The translations under genes and the position numbers were made by a program. From assembly GCA_022578605.1 (NCBI GenBank), contig MU394110.1, positions 210,832 through 274,831 on the forward strand: a DNA stretch of 64,000 nt, in the 5' to 3' direction. Origin of the DNA: Camillea tinctor. Taxonomy: Eukaryota > Ascomycota > Sordariomycetes > Xylariales > Xylariaceae. Below the pieces are notes generated by a model, which was not told the DNA's origin, did no database searches, and was given only the letters and a program-made list of their open reading frames with translations. Shown here one piece after another: positions 33,366 through 44,393 of this stretch. Numbering within the stretch: the first letter of the stretch is position 1; the number at the start of each line of letters is the position of its first letter.

Positions 33366-35950
33366 TGTGATAAAAGACAGAATGGTGATTTGGGGGAGTT
33401 CGGAGCTTCAGAATATGACACATGGGAAGAATAAGAATATATCATTGGGTTGGTTCCTCCAAGTTCGGAAAACAAATCGGCGTTTTCGGATCTCAGCACC
33501 GGACTCGGAGGGGGGCGAGTACATAAGTCAGGAGATGGAATAACTTACCTGCTGCAGGCGAGACACAAGAGACACGTGAAATACTGGAGAAACTAGCTGC
33601 ATAATCTGTATACTAAAGTGACACTTATCTGGGTAACATTTCCCGAAAGACACAATGTGAACGCAATGTATACTCAAGATGACGATTGTGAGCATTTAGC
33701 CTAACATAGGCACAGATAGGTTAATAGTAAATAGGGGCCTAGCTAACCTATACATCTGCCTGCACTATATACAATAATACCCATTGCAGATAGATTTATT
33801 TCATCTTGATCCAGGTAGGAGTGTAATAGATATAAGTCAAGTGCATAAAATACCTGGTTTAACCTAGCATAAGATTATATGTGAGCTCTCACTCTTTCAG
33901 AAATATATATCAATTTCACGGCTACTTAAGCGTCGTATGTAAAGGTTACGCTCGTTTCGAACATGACATAGAATAATACAAGATAACAATCAACTCTGAC
34001 GCTTTCGATTTTCAGAATGTATGTTACTCGTGTATAAACGTCTAAGTGCGGCAATACTATGGGAATGAGAACTTATGAATCTTGCGATAACAGATCTATT
34101 AACATTACTGGTATTATCCTGGCCCTCAAACAGACAGCACCTCGATTCGCACTAGGTTAAGTGAAAATGTTAGAATGAATTTGAAGCATTCGTTGGCTCT
34201 CAGTCTCTAAAATTCGTATCGGTTTTAATATCATTCTTAGAAAACTAAATGACACCTAGGCTACTCCAATGCACCTCACTTTCCAGTTTATTACCTAGTA
34301 TCCATTGATAGTGTTTTGGTTTCTCAAAACCCCGAGCAGCCAGTATGGTGATAACATTTCGCGTCGTTTCTATAGGTCCCGGTGCAATGACGTGCTCGCA
34401 TTTGGAGGACGTGCATGACGACGATTATAGAGCTGTTGCCTCATAACCACAAATTCGTCTTGGGGATAGGTGGCTACTTAGATGTTAGAGTCGAGCTTAA
34501 CCCTATGTGATGTGCATTGTCGCCTGAGGAATCTATATACGTTACGAGCTTGTAGGTAGTAAGAAAATAGAGAAACTGTGAGGAACTCAAGAGCTGAACC
34601 CTTAGTCTAGAAAACAGATCAAAGAAGCTGTTTGAGTGTAAACAAGCCACGCTGATCATGCACTTAGACGTCGTGAACTAGGTGTTTGTGTTCTACTACC
34701 GCTCCGATACGTGATATGGTGACAGACAGCTGGCTATGCAGACAGTCGCGCAGCGTAGAGTGTCGCGCAACACTATATTACATGTCGTATCACGTTATTA
34801 GCTTGGACTTCGAAATATTCACCCATCGCCACATTGCCATCCAGCGGTGAGGTTGAGCGACATATCATATCAATGCTCGCCTAAGAACTTATACGGGTAG
34901 CATCGGGTCAAGCTGGACGGGGAGGCATGTGCATGAGAACATGGGTACTTTAACGAGAAGAAATATTTTCAGCTCAGAACAAGGCGAATGTCATATTTCA
35001 CAGGCTGTTACAACTAGTTCGCATCATGCGCCGGAAGTGTAAATGAATTACACCTTGGCGAGAAGGATCCGAGAAAGCAGACAAGAAGAAAATTGAGAAG
35101 AGAAAACAAAAGAACAATGGCAAACACGCGATGCTGGCCAACCACGTCAACGCGTAGAGTCTTATATAACATTGCGTTAGAATGGCGTTTACCCCCCTAG
35201 CCCGGAATCCTCACGAACGATGTCAGGTGGTTGGGGCTCAAGTCTTATGCTCCTGCTCGACTAAGACTAGATCAAGAAGTTTAAGAAGTTCGAGAAGGGG
35301 GTCTACTATAACTATGTGGGCTGGATCCATGAGGTCGGGACGAGGCGAAGTCTAAATAAATAGAAATAAGAAAAAGGAGGTAGGTAACTTTGGTAGTGTG
35401 GTAGTGTAAACATCTAGATTAGAATTTCATATGCAAAAAGACCAAAAGCGACCGATGCTAAGCCAAAGAATGAGCGCCGAGCTGGTCGAATAGGCTCGTC
35501 CCGGTTTGCGTCAGGTTTGGCTGATATGGCGTGCAGCTCGCCAAGCGGCCACTGGACGAGCAGATCCTACGTAACAGAAACTCGATCGCGCCATTGGCTA
35601 CCAGGGTGGGATTCTATTTTCCCTATGTTTGGTGCTTCGTCTCTAATCAGAAAGGAATAGGGAAAGGCCTTGGTTGGTTACATTGTCTCGCCGAGTTAAA
35701 CCTTTTTTCTGTTCAAATAGGCAGGTTGTTGTTGTTTGTCTTGGTTACAGGACCCGCGGCGGCGAATGGGAGAAGGCAAGAATTTCATATATCTATCTTG
35801 AGATCTGCATATACTCACACACTCTCTCCCCTCTTCCTTTCTCCTCTCTTATAATGTTCGTGGGTTAGTCTAGATTAGTAGGTCAGGTTAGGTGGATTCC
35901 TGTTACTCGATCGATCGTTCGTTCCCTCGACAAATTGTCGCATACGGACC
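33366..35950. other. Long divergent intergenic region
   Basis: About 2.6 kb between the start codons of the MFS transporter (-) and the MUP1-like permease (+). AT-rich overall; a GCCATTGGCT element (inverted CCAAT core) at about 35591-35600 and a TC-rich leader before 35880 probably belong to the permease promoter. No gene was recognised. Confidence 0.5.
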
Positions 35951-37732
35951 ATGGCCTCCGACAGGACAAAGAAAGACCCCGAGGTCGCGGACGCGCGCGC
36001 GCTCGCGGCGGCGTCTGACGAGGAGTACACTCCACAGACGGAGGCAGTGGAGCAGTACGCATACGATGACTCGCGCAAGATCGGGATCACGGGAGCCGTG
36101 TTCCTCATATTGAACAAGATGATCGGCACAGGAAGTAAGTTCGAATGGCATACTAACTAACTACATACCCCCAAAAAATACCTCCCATATACTTCATCAA
36201 CCAAGATACAGCCAACTAATGAAAGGGCCTTGTCCATGATAATTAGTATTCTCGACGCCTTCGACTATCTTCGCCTCGACGGGCTCGGTGGGCGTATCCA
36301 TCATCTTATGGATCGTGGGCGGCATCTTGACCTTCTGCGGTCTGAGCGTGTTCCTCGAGTTTGGGCTGGCCATCCCGCGATCCGGCGGCGAGAAGAACTA
36401 CCTCGAGCGGGTCTACCGCCACCCGCGCTACCTCGCGACCTGCGTGCTAGCGTCGCAGATGATCCTCCTGGGCTTCTCGTCGGGGAACTCCCTCGCCTTC
36501 GGGCGGTACGTGCTCGCCGCGTCGGGCAGCACCTTGGGTGACGGCTGGGAGGCCCGCGGCATCGCCATCGCCTGCATCACCTTCGCCGTGGTCTTGCACT
36601 CGACGCTGCCAAAGTGGGGGCTGCGGCTCGTCAACGCGCTCGGCATCTTCAAGGTTGTGGTCCTCCTGTTCATCGTGTTCTCCGGCTTCGCCGCCCTCGA
36701 CGGCCGCCTGCTGGTCCCGCCCCCGGGCAACTTCCGCAACGCCTTCGCCATCGAGACCACCGAGAACTACGGCGGCCAGGGTGCCTACGGATATGCTACT
36801 GCCCTGCTACAGATTATCTATAGTTATAAGGGCTGGGAGAACGCGAACTATGTCATCGGCGAGCTGAAGCACCCTAAGAAGACGCTCTCGATTGCGGCAC
36901 CTATCGCTGTCGGCGGTGTTACCATCTTGTACGTGCTTGCTAATGTCGCCTACTTCGCAGCGATTACCAAGGACGATTTGGCTACGTCGGAGGTTCTGGT
37001 TGCGGGCCTGTTCTTTCGCAATGTTTTTGGCGATAGCGCTGGAGCGCGAAGTCTACCCGCATTCGTTGCCCTCAGCAATCTGGGGAACGTTCTGGCTGTG
37101 AGTTTTGCGCACTCCCGGCTGAACCAGGAGTTCGGAAAGGAGGCGCTATTGCCGTTCAGTCGCTTCTGGGGATCGAATAAGCCGTTCAACTCACCGGCAG
37201 CTGCGGTAAGTTAAAAATCTCCTTTGAAGAAAATCTAGTTGTGCCCGTTCAAGGAGCTGATGAATTGGTCTTATATGTATAGCTCTTCCTGCACTGGATC
37301 GTCACCGTCATCATCCTAGTCGCACCCCCAGCGGGACCTGCGTACAATTTCATTGTCAACCTGTACACGTACCCCGGAGCGTGGATCAACGCATTCGTTG
37401 GCGCCGGGCTGATATACCTGCAATGGAAGAAATCGGAGAATTGGTCGTCGCCGTGGCACACATTCCTGCCCATCAGCGTGGTCTATCTTCTCGCCAACAT
37501 CTTCCTCGCGGCCGTCCCTTTCGTCCCGCCGAACGGGGACTGGAACTCGGACGGGTACCCGTACTACGTATTTCCTGTGGTCGGCGTGGGTGTTCTTATT
37601 CTCGGTGGTATCTACTGGCTGTGCTGGTCCAAGATATGGCCAGCCATTGGAGGATACAAGATCGTGGCTTCTAGAGCGGTTGATGAGACGGGAGCAGAAG
37701 TCATAAGGTATATGAAGATCAAGACCCGGTGA
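35951..37732 (+). CDS. MUP1: High-affinity methionine permease-like transporter (APC/LAT family)
   Basis: Three exons (35951-36134, 36247-37205, 37283-37732) give 530 residues; the first junction rebuilds MIGTGIFSTPSTIFASTGSV, the TM1 signature of the family. The protein has a hydrophilic N-terminus of about 50 residues and twelve expected TM segments. It matches the yeast MUP1 plan throughout: IPRSGGEKNYLERVYRHPR, TLPKWGLRLVNALGIFK, GYATALLQIIYSYKGWENAN, IGELKHPKKTL, LPFSRFWGSNKPFNSP and VAPPAGPAYNF. MUP1-type carriers import methionine and some other amino acids at the plasma membrane. The ATG has a good context (GGACCATGGCC). An upstream inverted CCAAT core is present. Substrate range beyond methionine-type amino acids is not visible. 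Confidence 0.93.
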
Positions 37733-38383
37733 AGTTGAATATATTCTACCTAAACAGTCCATATTTAGTGAATTAATTATACACCTAATTTCCATGTTAA
37801 TGTAAATATTGCTCTGTAGTTCTTTATGGATATATATATCAGATAAAAGGTACCTGGTGAGGGACTAACACGACAACCAACTCAGATGTCATGAAACTTT
37901 TTGTAAGTACTTCGTGGGAACCAGTAATAATGGATATAACACGGCTTTAATATTCAATATTTCATGAGCTTATCCCACGCCTATGTCCTACTTCAGCAGA
38001 TTTCCGGATACCACTAAACACGCATTGTGCAGTTCACATGCATCTTCACGTGAAGGAAGAATCATGCAAGCATATTAGAGAAAATAACTATTACAGCAAA
38101 GGTTAGTGGGGTATTGTAAATTAGAGGGGCATCAATATTGCCGAGAACACAAACAAATACGAAAATAATTGAGCAGATATAAATAAGAGGAGACTTGGGA
38201 TTTGTGGTTTTTTTTTAATGAAAAAAAAACAATAGGTAAAGTATTTGAAACCGAATAACTAATTTAATGTGAGAAAAAATTGGATGACCCAAGTAAAATA
38301 GAATCGAATAAAAAAAGAAAGAAAGAAAGAGACAGAAAAAAAATTGGTTGCAATCTCAGTTGTCTGAGAAGCATCAGGAATTG
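37733..38383. other. Intergenic, A-rich
   Basis: Spacer between the permease and the tRNA gene. It holds poly-A tracts near 38219-38229 and 38308-38343; the last one is the likely Pol III terminator of the tRNA. No gene was recognised. Confidence 0.5.
38336..38343 (-). terminator. Likely Pol III terminator (T8)
   Basis: Eight A on the plus strand, hence eight T on the tRNA's coding strand, about 41 nt past the tRNA 3' end. A run of at least four to five T is the normal Pol III stop signal in fungi. Confidence 0.6.
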
Positions 38384-38519
38384 AGCCCAATGCGGGGGTC
38401 GAACCTATGAATTAAATCGTCAGGATTACTGAACTCGAAGCCGGGAATTGCTTTAGTATAAACTCACCCGCAACCTTGAGATTAAGAGTCTCACGCTCTA
38501 CCGATTGAGCTAACCGGGC
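38384..38519 (-). tRNA. tRNA-Lys(CTT) with a 63-nt insertion in the T arm
   Basis: Removing 38405-38467 leaves an exact 73-nt cloverleaf. The acceptor stem is GCCCGGT/ATTGGGC, the D arm GCTC-AATCGGTA-GAGC, the anticodon arm TGAGA-CTCTTAA-TCTCA (anticodon CTT, Lys), the variable loop AGGTT and the T arm GCGGG-TTCGACC-CCCGC, with T at position 73. The internal A box (TAGCTCAATCGG) and B box (GGTTCGACCCC) are both intact in the DNA; the insertion only lengthens the distance between them. No canonical intron is present at position 37/38. A T-run lies downstream on the coding strand. All stems pair, which argues against old pseudogene decay. Whether the insertion is removed, and by which machinery, is unknown. 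Confidence 0.9.
38405..38467 (-). other. Non-canonical, spliceosomal-looking intron in tRNA-Lys T arm
   Basis: A 63-nt insertion between positions 52/53 (or 53/54, since a G is shared). On the tRNA strand it starts GTGAGT, has CTGAC 15 nt before the end and finishes TTCATAG, matching donor, branch and acceptor of the protein-gene introns in this window. The ends can also pair weakly (TGAGTT with AATTCA). Confidence 0.75.
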
Positions 38520-41500
38520 AAACGGTCGGATCAACGATCTTGCGATCGCTGAAGTTTTTTCATGTTAAGCATTGTTATGGATGGAGACGGAGAGCTTGGA
38601 CTAACAAATGGACTAGTTTACGAAGAACAGAGAAGAAAATTTCTTTCCTAGGTTGCTTTTTGATACCTAAGCTAAACATCTACAACATAGTGGACCTAGA
38701 CTTATTAACAAACAACTACCTATATAACCCAAGTTATTCCCTTCCTTTTAGACTCAAGCCACTTCATCATTATCTACAGTATTCTACAATATATGACCCA
38801 CCCCACTTCTAAATGTTATAGCAGTGCTAAAGTCCAGCCAATTTCTTGCTACAGGAACTTATACTCAACCCATATCATGCAGAACCTGCCTATATACACA
38901 CGAAAACCTGCAATGTAACCGCAGACATAAGACATTAGACCTGATATATGTTTGCTAGTCATGTATATTCCAAGACCGGTGAAGACTCTGATTTTGGCTA
39001 GAGCGTAACAGTGCATAGTCAAGAGCTATATGATATGACGTTTGGCACCATTTCATGACTCATTTTTTCAACTAATGGGCTGTTTCATGACATTGTATAT
39101 GGCGTGAGGGTGAGTTTACTACGGCAAGTCTAAATACTACAAGACAAAAGTATATGCCGGGTTACAGGGTGAGCGATGTCTCTATTCCCGACCTATAACT
39201 CTAGTTTTGTAAGTGATAGCACCCTTGTACTACATACGTAGTTGATATTATACGACGAAAAAAGAAGGGAACTACGTATCTACCTACCTGATTGGCCCTT
39301 CGGTGGAAAAACTCTCGCGTATGATAGACTGGGGAGTTCATGACCAGGGCCCTTGCGTCATGTATGCCAGGGTAGTATCTCGGGAATCTAAGGTTATCTG
39401 CGTCCAGCGGGAGTAGTTCTATGCTCTCAACAAGGCTGATCAAAGCGAAAAGTGAAGACAGGCGGATGAGGAGGAGAAGGAGGAGAAAGAGGATGAGGGG
39501 TGGATGGCGATGCCGAGGCTACGGCCGGTAATAGACATAACTAACCTACCTTGAATGTTATACCCTAGGGAATGTTTAATCACGATATCACCACCGCTTC
39601 ATAAATTGGGATTTGATATATGATTCGTCACTAGGTTAACTAGTAGGTAGTAGGAGGTATAAGAGAAGACTCTGGCGGCGATAATGCCTTATCGCCGAAT
39701 CAGAATAACATGACCTATATAATATAGTATCTAGGGTAGGTTAGATAGGTCCATAGAAAGGAATCATATCTATCTAACCTAGGTTAGGTAATAAGTTGAT
39801 CGTTGATAGATAGTCATTGCAAGGTAGGTAAGTAGATGTTATTAGGTTTACGTGATGTATTTTGTTGATACGGTCTTTCTTTTGGAGCCGAATACCCCAT
39901 CATATCTTCTCTCTTTCTCTTTATTCTTCAAATATTCAGCAATATCCAAGACTCTACCAATAGAAGGTTGTCAGTAACTGTATAACCATACGTCTAGAAA
40001 TAGAAAACTATTGTGTTACTCGGATATCCATACAGATATTCGAAGACTGGAAGGGAAACAATTAAAATGAAATCTAAAAAGCCTCTAAAGACTACGTATA
40101 TAACCTGACAGGTTCTTATTCTTCAAGTCCGTGATCTTCACGTTAATATCCCTCGCTCGGTAAAATTTACCTAATTCGACATTAACACTTCAACAGTTCT
40201 TTCTGAAACATAGCGGCTCGGTATTCGGGTCTTTTGTAGATCTCCCGAACCATGGATCCGTTTAACTTCCTAGGTTAGGTTAGTAGTGGATTTTGATATG
40301 TACCGGCATCAAGGCTTGCTCATGTCTACATAGTTCATAATAGCGAACTTCATACCTACTACCTAAGTATGTACATGAACTATTGCGTTATATAGATTGT
40401 TACTTAGGTATTCGTCATCCCCTGCTATAATCAAGTCCCCGGAAACCACCCACATTCCTTTGTTCTTATTCCTTCTTTCTTATCTGATCCTTTTAACATG
40501 GTAACTTTTATGATATCTTTTTTTCTTCTCATTTCTATTGAAGAATGGAATTGAAAAAAAAACCCCTATAATTAAAAAAAAAGTTTTCTTATGTTTGCTT
40601 ATTTGCTTATATTATGGTTTTATATTACATGTCGTATTAAGTATGTATGTTTTATGTTTTCATTAAAAAATATTTTCGACACGAAATAGAATAGAAAATG
40701 TGTGAACATAATATTAACGTATATGCATAATTCCGAATTCGATCGTGGTTGTAACCAACAACTATCTAGCCTACATCCATTATGCCTAGGCAGCTAGGTA
40801 AGCAGGGTAGATTGAATGATTTTTTACCATCAACATGTGAGACGTGTATAAGAAAAAAAAGCCCATAATTACCTATTAAGTACATATGGTACCTTTTATA
40901 GGCAGATGGATTTTATTTTATGTATCGTTAATGAGAGGGAAGGATAGACTCTACCGAGTGGGAATGGATACCTAACCGTATTATTTGCCAGAAATGGTGA
41001 GGTGCATTGGCGTTTGCATACCCGACTCCATCTTTCCTAAGCAATCTCCAACGCTGAAGTGACCTCTTAGGTGACATGCTCACGTTACACGTGCATATAT
41101 AGTCTGTTGGAGATCAGATCCGGTAGCCGCTATTTCCCCATCTTTCTCGTACAGAGAACAGCAGTTGGGCTTTTTCATTCCTTCCCTCATCGCCAGCTAA
41201 GCTTCGCTTAAACGATATATGTATGCACTTACTTGATAGCTACTTACCAACCAGCCAGTTAAGTCTTTCTTTGCTCCTACCTTCCTTGCACACCTTCTCG
41301 TGTGTCTTTTTTTTTCCTCTTTCCTTTCTTTATAGGTAATTTTTGATTTATTTTGTAATTAGTCCCAAACCTTCTTGAGTAAGTAGTAGGTACCTAAGTA
41401 TTTCTTTTTTTTTTTCCCTTCTTTTCTCTCGGACCGAGCCCTGATAAATTTCGTTCACCTTCAAATTCTTCAACCCACATCATCATCACTTATCACCATC

Positions 41501-42139
41501 ACCACACTTCTCCCGTCCTTCCTATATTTCCAATCGTCACAACTACTATAACTACAACATGAATAGCTTTCATTGTTAATTCTTATTGTTGCCCTCCCTC
41601 CCTCATACGCATAAGTCTATACATATCACCTTATGCATTTGTTATTTTAGAGATAAATTGAAATATTCCAGCTCCATCTCTTCATATGCGTGCGAGTTAG
41701 AACCTCGTCCCTTCAGCAGCTCCTACAGCAGCCTCTTTCTCCTTTTATCATTTTCTTCTTTTCTTTTCGTATTTTAAGGATTTCCCTTCGCTTGACTCTT
41801 ATGGTCCAATGCAAGCAGATCCCTGCCCCGACCTATATGGTATCGTTCTTAGCAAGGAAGCAAAAGCGACAGGTCGTAAGTGACAAGCAATTGTTACTAC
41901 TCAGTATCGGGTGCGGAGAAAAGAGAGAGAAAACCGGATGCCACGCCACATGTAGGTATCTCCCGAACCAGTTAACCTAGATTAAACGGGCCGACGCATA
42001 TCTGTTTGGTTTTATTTACCAATTCCGCCTCTGCGTCCTCCTTCAAACCTGGTCTCTGGTATATCTACTCCGGGTTACAACTTGGAGCAGGATCCTCGAC
42101 GAGACTCACCATTCGTCGTCGGTATTATCCCCCCCCAAC
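38520..42139. other. Long intergenic region
   Basis: About 3.6 kb of AT-rich sequence between the tRNA and the next gene. I see a GA-rich patch near 39459-39500, a TAACCTAGGTTA palindrome near 39776-39787 and a pyrimidine-rich leader from about 41280, probably the 5' UTR of the downstream gene. Short open frames in the leader (for example 41690-41980) have no family features. No gene was recognised. Confidence 0.5.
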
Positions 42140-43856
42140 ATGGCTGCTGAACCAAACCCTATGGACCACGCCAGCCCTGGAGGCAAGCTAAGCAGTGCCA
42201 TGTCGGATTTTGCCCTGTCTTTCGTCAAGCAGGAGCTGCTTCAGCTAGCCCGCGAACGAGATGACATTCTGGGTCGTACCTATGTCCCTAAGCTGCGCGC
42301 ACTTTTAAGAGAGGTGGATCAGGAACGAGAAGCCTTTGAAAGTGACAAAGAAAGATTGGTCCGAGGACTGCGTGAAAAGCTCGAGTTACTTCAAGTTGAT
42401 GTAGGTATCATTGACCATGTGGTGTCTCAGCTTCATCCCATGACGCCCAAGTACCTGAGCGTGATCCCTAGCGCCTCAATATTGACTATACGTCCCCCTA
42501 CGCCTGTAATCACATCGCCTTCCCGCGATAACAACTATTTCAGCACCGTGCTCGGTGCAGACACTCGATCGAGTAGACCATCACCTGTTACACCACAGCA
42601 GAACCAATTGTCTCCCGATTTGGGAACAATCCGGCACCGATCTCCCAAAACAGAACTTCATTCATCTCCCCGAGCAGCTCCCTATGTTGATCGCCCAGTC
42701 CAGCCTCAGATCACAGCTCAGAGCCCAATAGTGACCCCAATAGCAACCCCAAACCCTAAGCGCCCTAGAACTGGGGGTAAAACTAGTCATGGGCACTCAT
42801 CCCCTAAACGCCAAAGGACGGATGGTAGAAAGGTGAATTTGGCAGAATCATTAGCAAGATCCCCTTTAGCTTACAGTCACGCAGGCCTCGCAAGAAACAG
42901 TCCGCCCTGAAATTGCTCGTAAAATCGCTTTCCCTAACTTGGAAACAACGGAATGTATTTTCCGGCATTCGGATAGGAAAGGTTACTTCGTCATACGCTG
43001 CAATCGACCAGACTGCAAATCTGGCTTTTTCTCGGAGCCGCCACTTGTGTATAATCGTGCCATAAAACATTTCCAGAAGCATGGAGAGACCGGTCCGAAC
43101 GGAGAGGAGCTGACGAACGACTACATTTTCGACAATTTTGCTTGCCAAAGTAAGAATTCAGCAAGAACAAAGCCTGCATTTTTCCATGCTGACAGTGTTT
43201 CTTAATATAGTTGACGGATATGACATGGCCAGCAAATACTGGATTAAAGAACACCTAGGTTCTTCGCCGCACACGTGTAAGCCGTTGCATCCTTGAGATT
43301 TTACAGGAACAGATCTGCATCTCGACATACGGAGGAGTTGATGGGTGGTATCACTAAAGCACTATAGTTACCCCTGGAAGGACCCCAAGGACCAAACCCA
43401 GCCACATAGATATACAGACAATCCTACACAAGCAAGAGGAGTTGGAAAAGCTGGACAAGGACTTTGTACCAGCTATCAAGGCACGAGAATCAACATCAAG
43501 TCGAGAGTCGGATGACGATGAGCCCCAACCCGAGAAAACACGCCGCCCAGCTCGCAACGTCCCACGGCCTGACTATGCCGAATTAGTAGCTAACAAGGAT
43601 CCTTGGAATACCTCCGATGCGGACAGCGAGGTGAGATCCTTCTCCACATTTGTAGATCTAGATGTAGATGATGGAGGGTGTGATTATCTAACGTGGTCCC
43701 TAGAGAACGTCCCTAACGGGCAAAGTGTCTCGCGCCAGTTCCGTCAGCAAGCGCAAGTCGACCAAACCTAACGGCACCGCATCGCCCGCCACGTCGAACA
43801 CGGTGACTCCTATATCTTCGACAAGCAAGGCCCATGCTACAGAACCCGTCAAGTAA
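42140..43856 (+). CDS. Uncharacterised nuclear-type protein with coiled coil and CX4C-X17-HX3H finger
   Basis: Five exons (42140-42832, 42885-43149, 43211-43276, 43368-43630, 43704-43856) keep phase and give 479 residues; a GTAAGT overlapping the stop leaves open a further short exon. In order: a charged helical region likely to form a coiled coil (about 25-90: ELLQLARERDDILG, REVDQEREAFESDKERL), a Ser/Pro-rich linker, two basic NLS-like clusters (PKRPRTGG, SPKRQRTDGRK), a finger-like domain with C270/C275 and H293/H297 spaced CX4C-X17-HX3H, an acidic segment (ESDDDEPQPEKTRR) and a Ser/Thr/Lys-rich tail. This suggests a DNA- or chromatin-associated protein. I do not recognise the family. The ATG follows CCCCCCAAC, typical of fungal starts. 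Confidence 0.78.
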
Positions 43857-44393
43857 GTCTGCAAACAACTCTACCCATAAAAAAAGCCCAATTTGCTCAC
43901 AGAATTAGGCCTTTTGGCTATACAGAACAGTGGCCTAGACGATCAGCGCCTCGTTAGGTAGGACTGCAACCGCTCGTCACCACTATATAACCACTCGGAC
44001 ACTCCTATCCTACCCATCCACACCAACCTATATTGAATTTTCGAGGAGGGTCGCGCGTTGATATTTGCGCATTATCACACTAGCTTCGCGAGCTACAGGG
44101 GTTCTCACGAATAAGAAACACATCATACCATAGATATCAGTGTTTATATCCTCGCAGATTACGTTTACCAGGCACTTGGCGGTTGTTTTCGTGGCAATTT
44201 CATGCTATCTATTCTTCGGCGCTATGGTCTTACATAATGCAGAACTAAATGCATCGGTCGGGTATATGTGACGTTTATCTATACCTATACAAAATACCTA
44301 TCGCATCTCTTCCCGTTATTGGTCTCTATCCCCTGCTGTTTGTTGTATGTGCTATCGGTTTTCATGCGCTCAAATGAGTTCTCATCCCTTCTA
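43857..44393. other. Convergent 3' spacer
   Basis: A 537-bp spacer between converging genes. It could include a terminal exon of the upstream gene (about 43912-43957) if GTAAGT at 43853 is used as a donor. Otherwise nothing was recognised. Confidence 0.45.
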
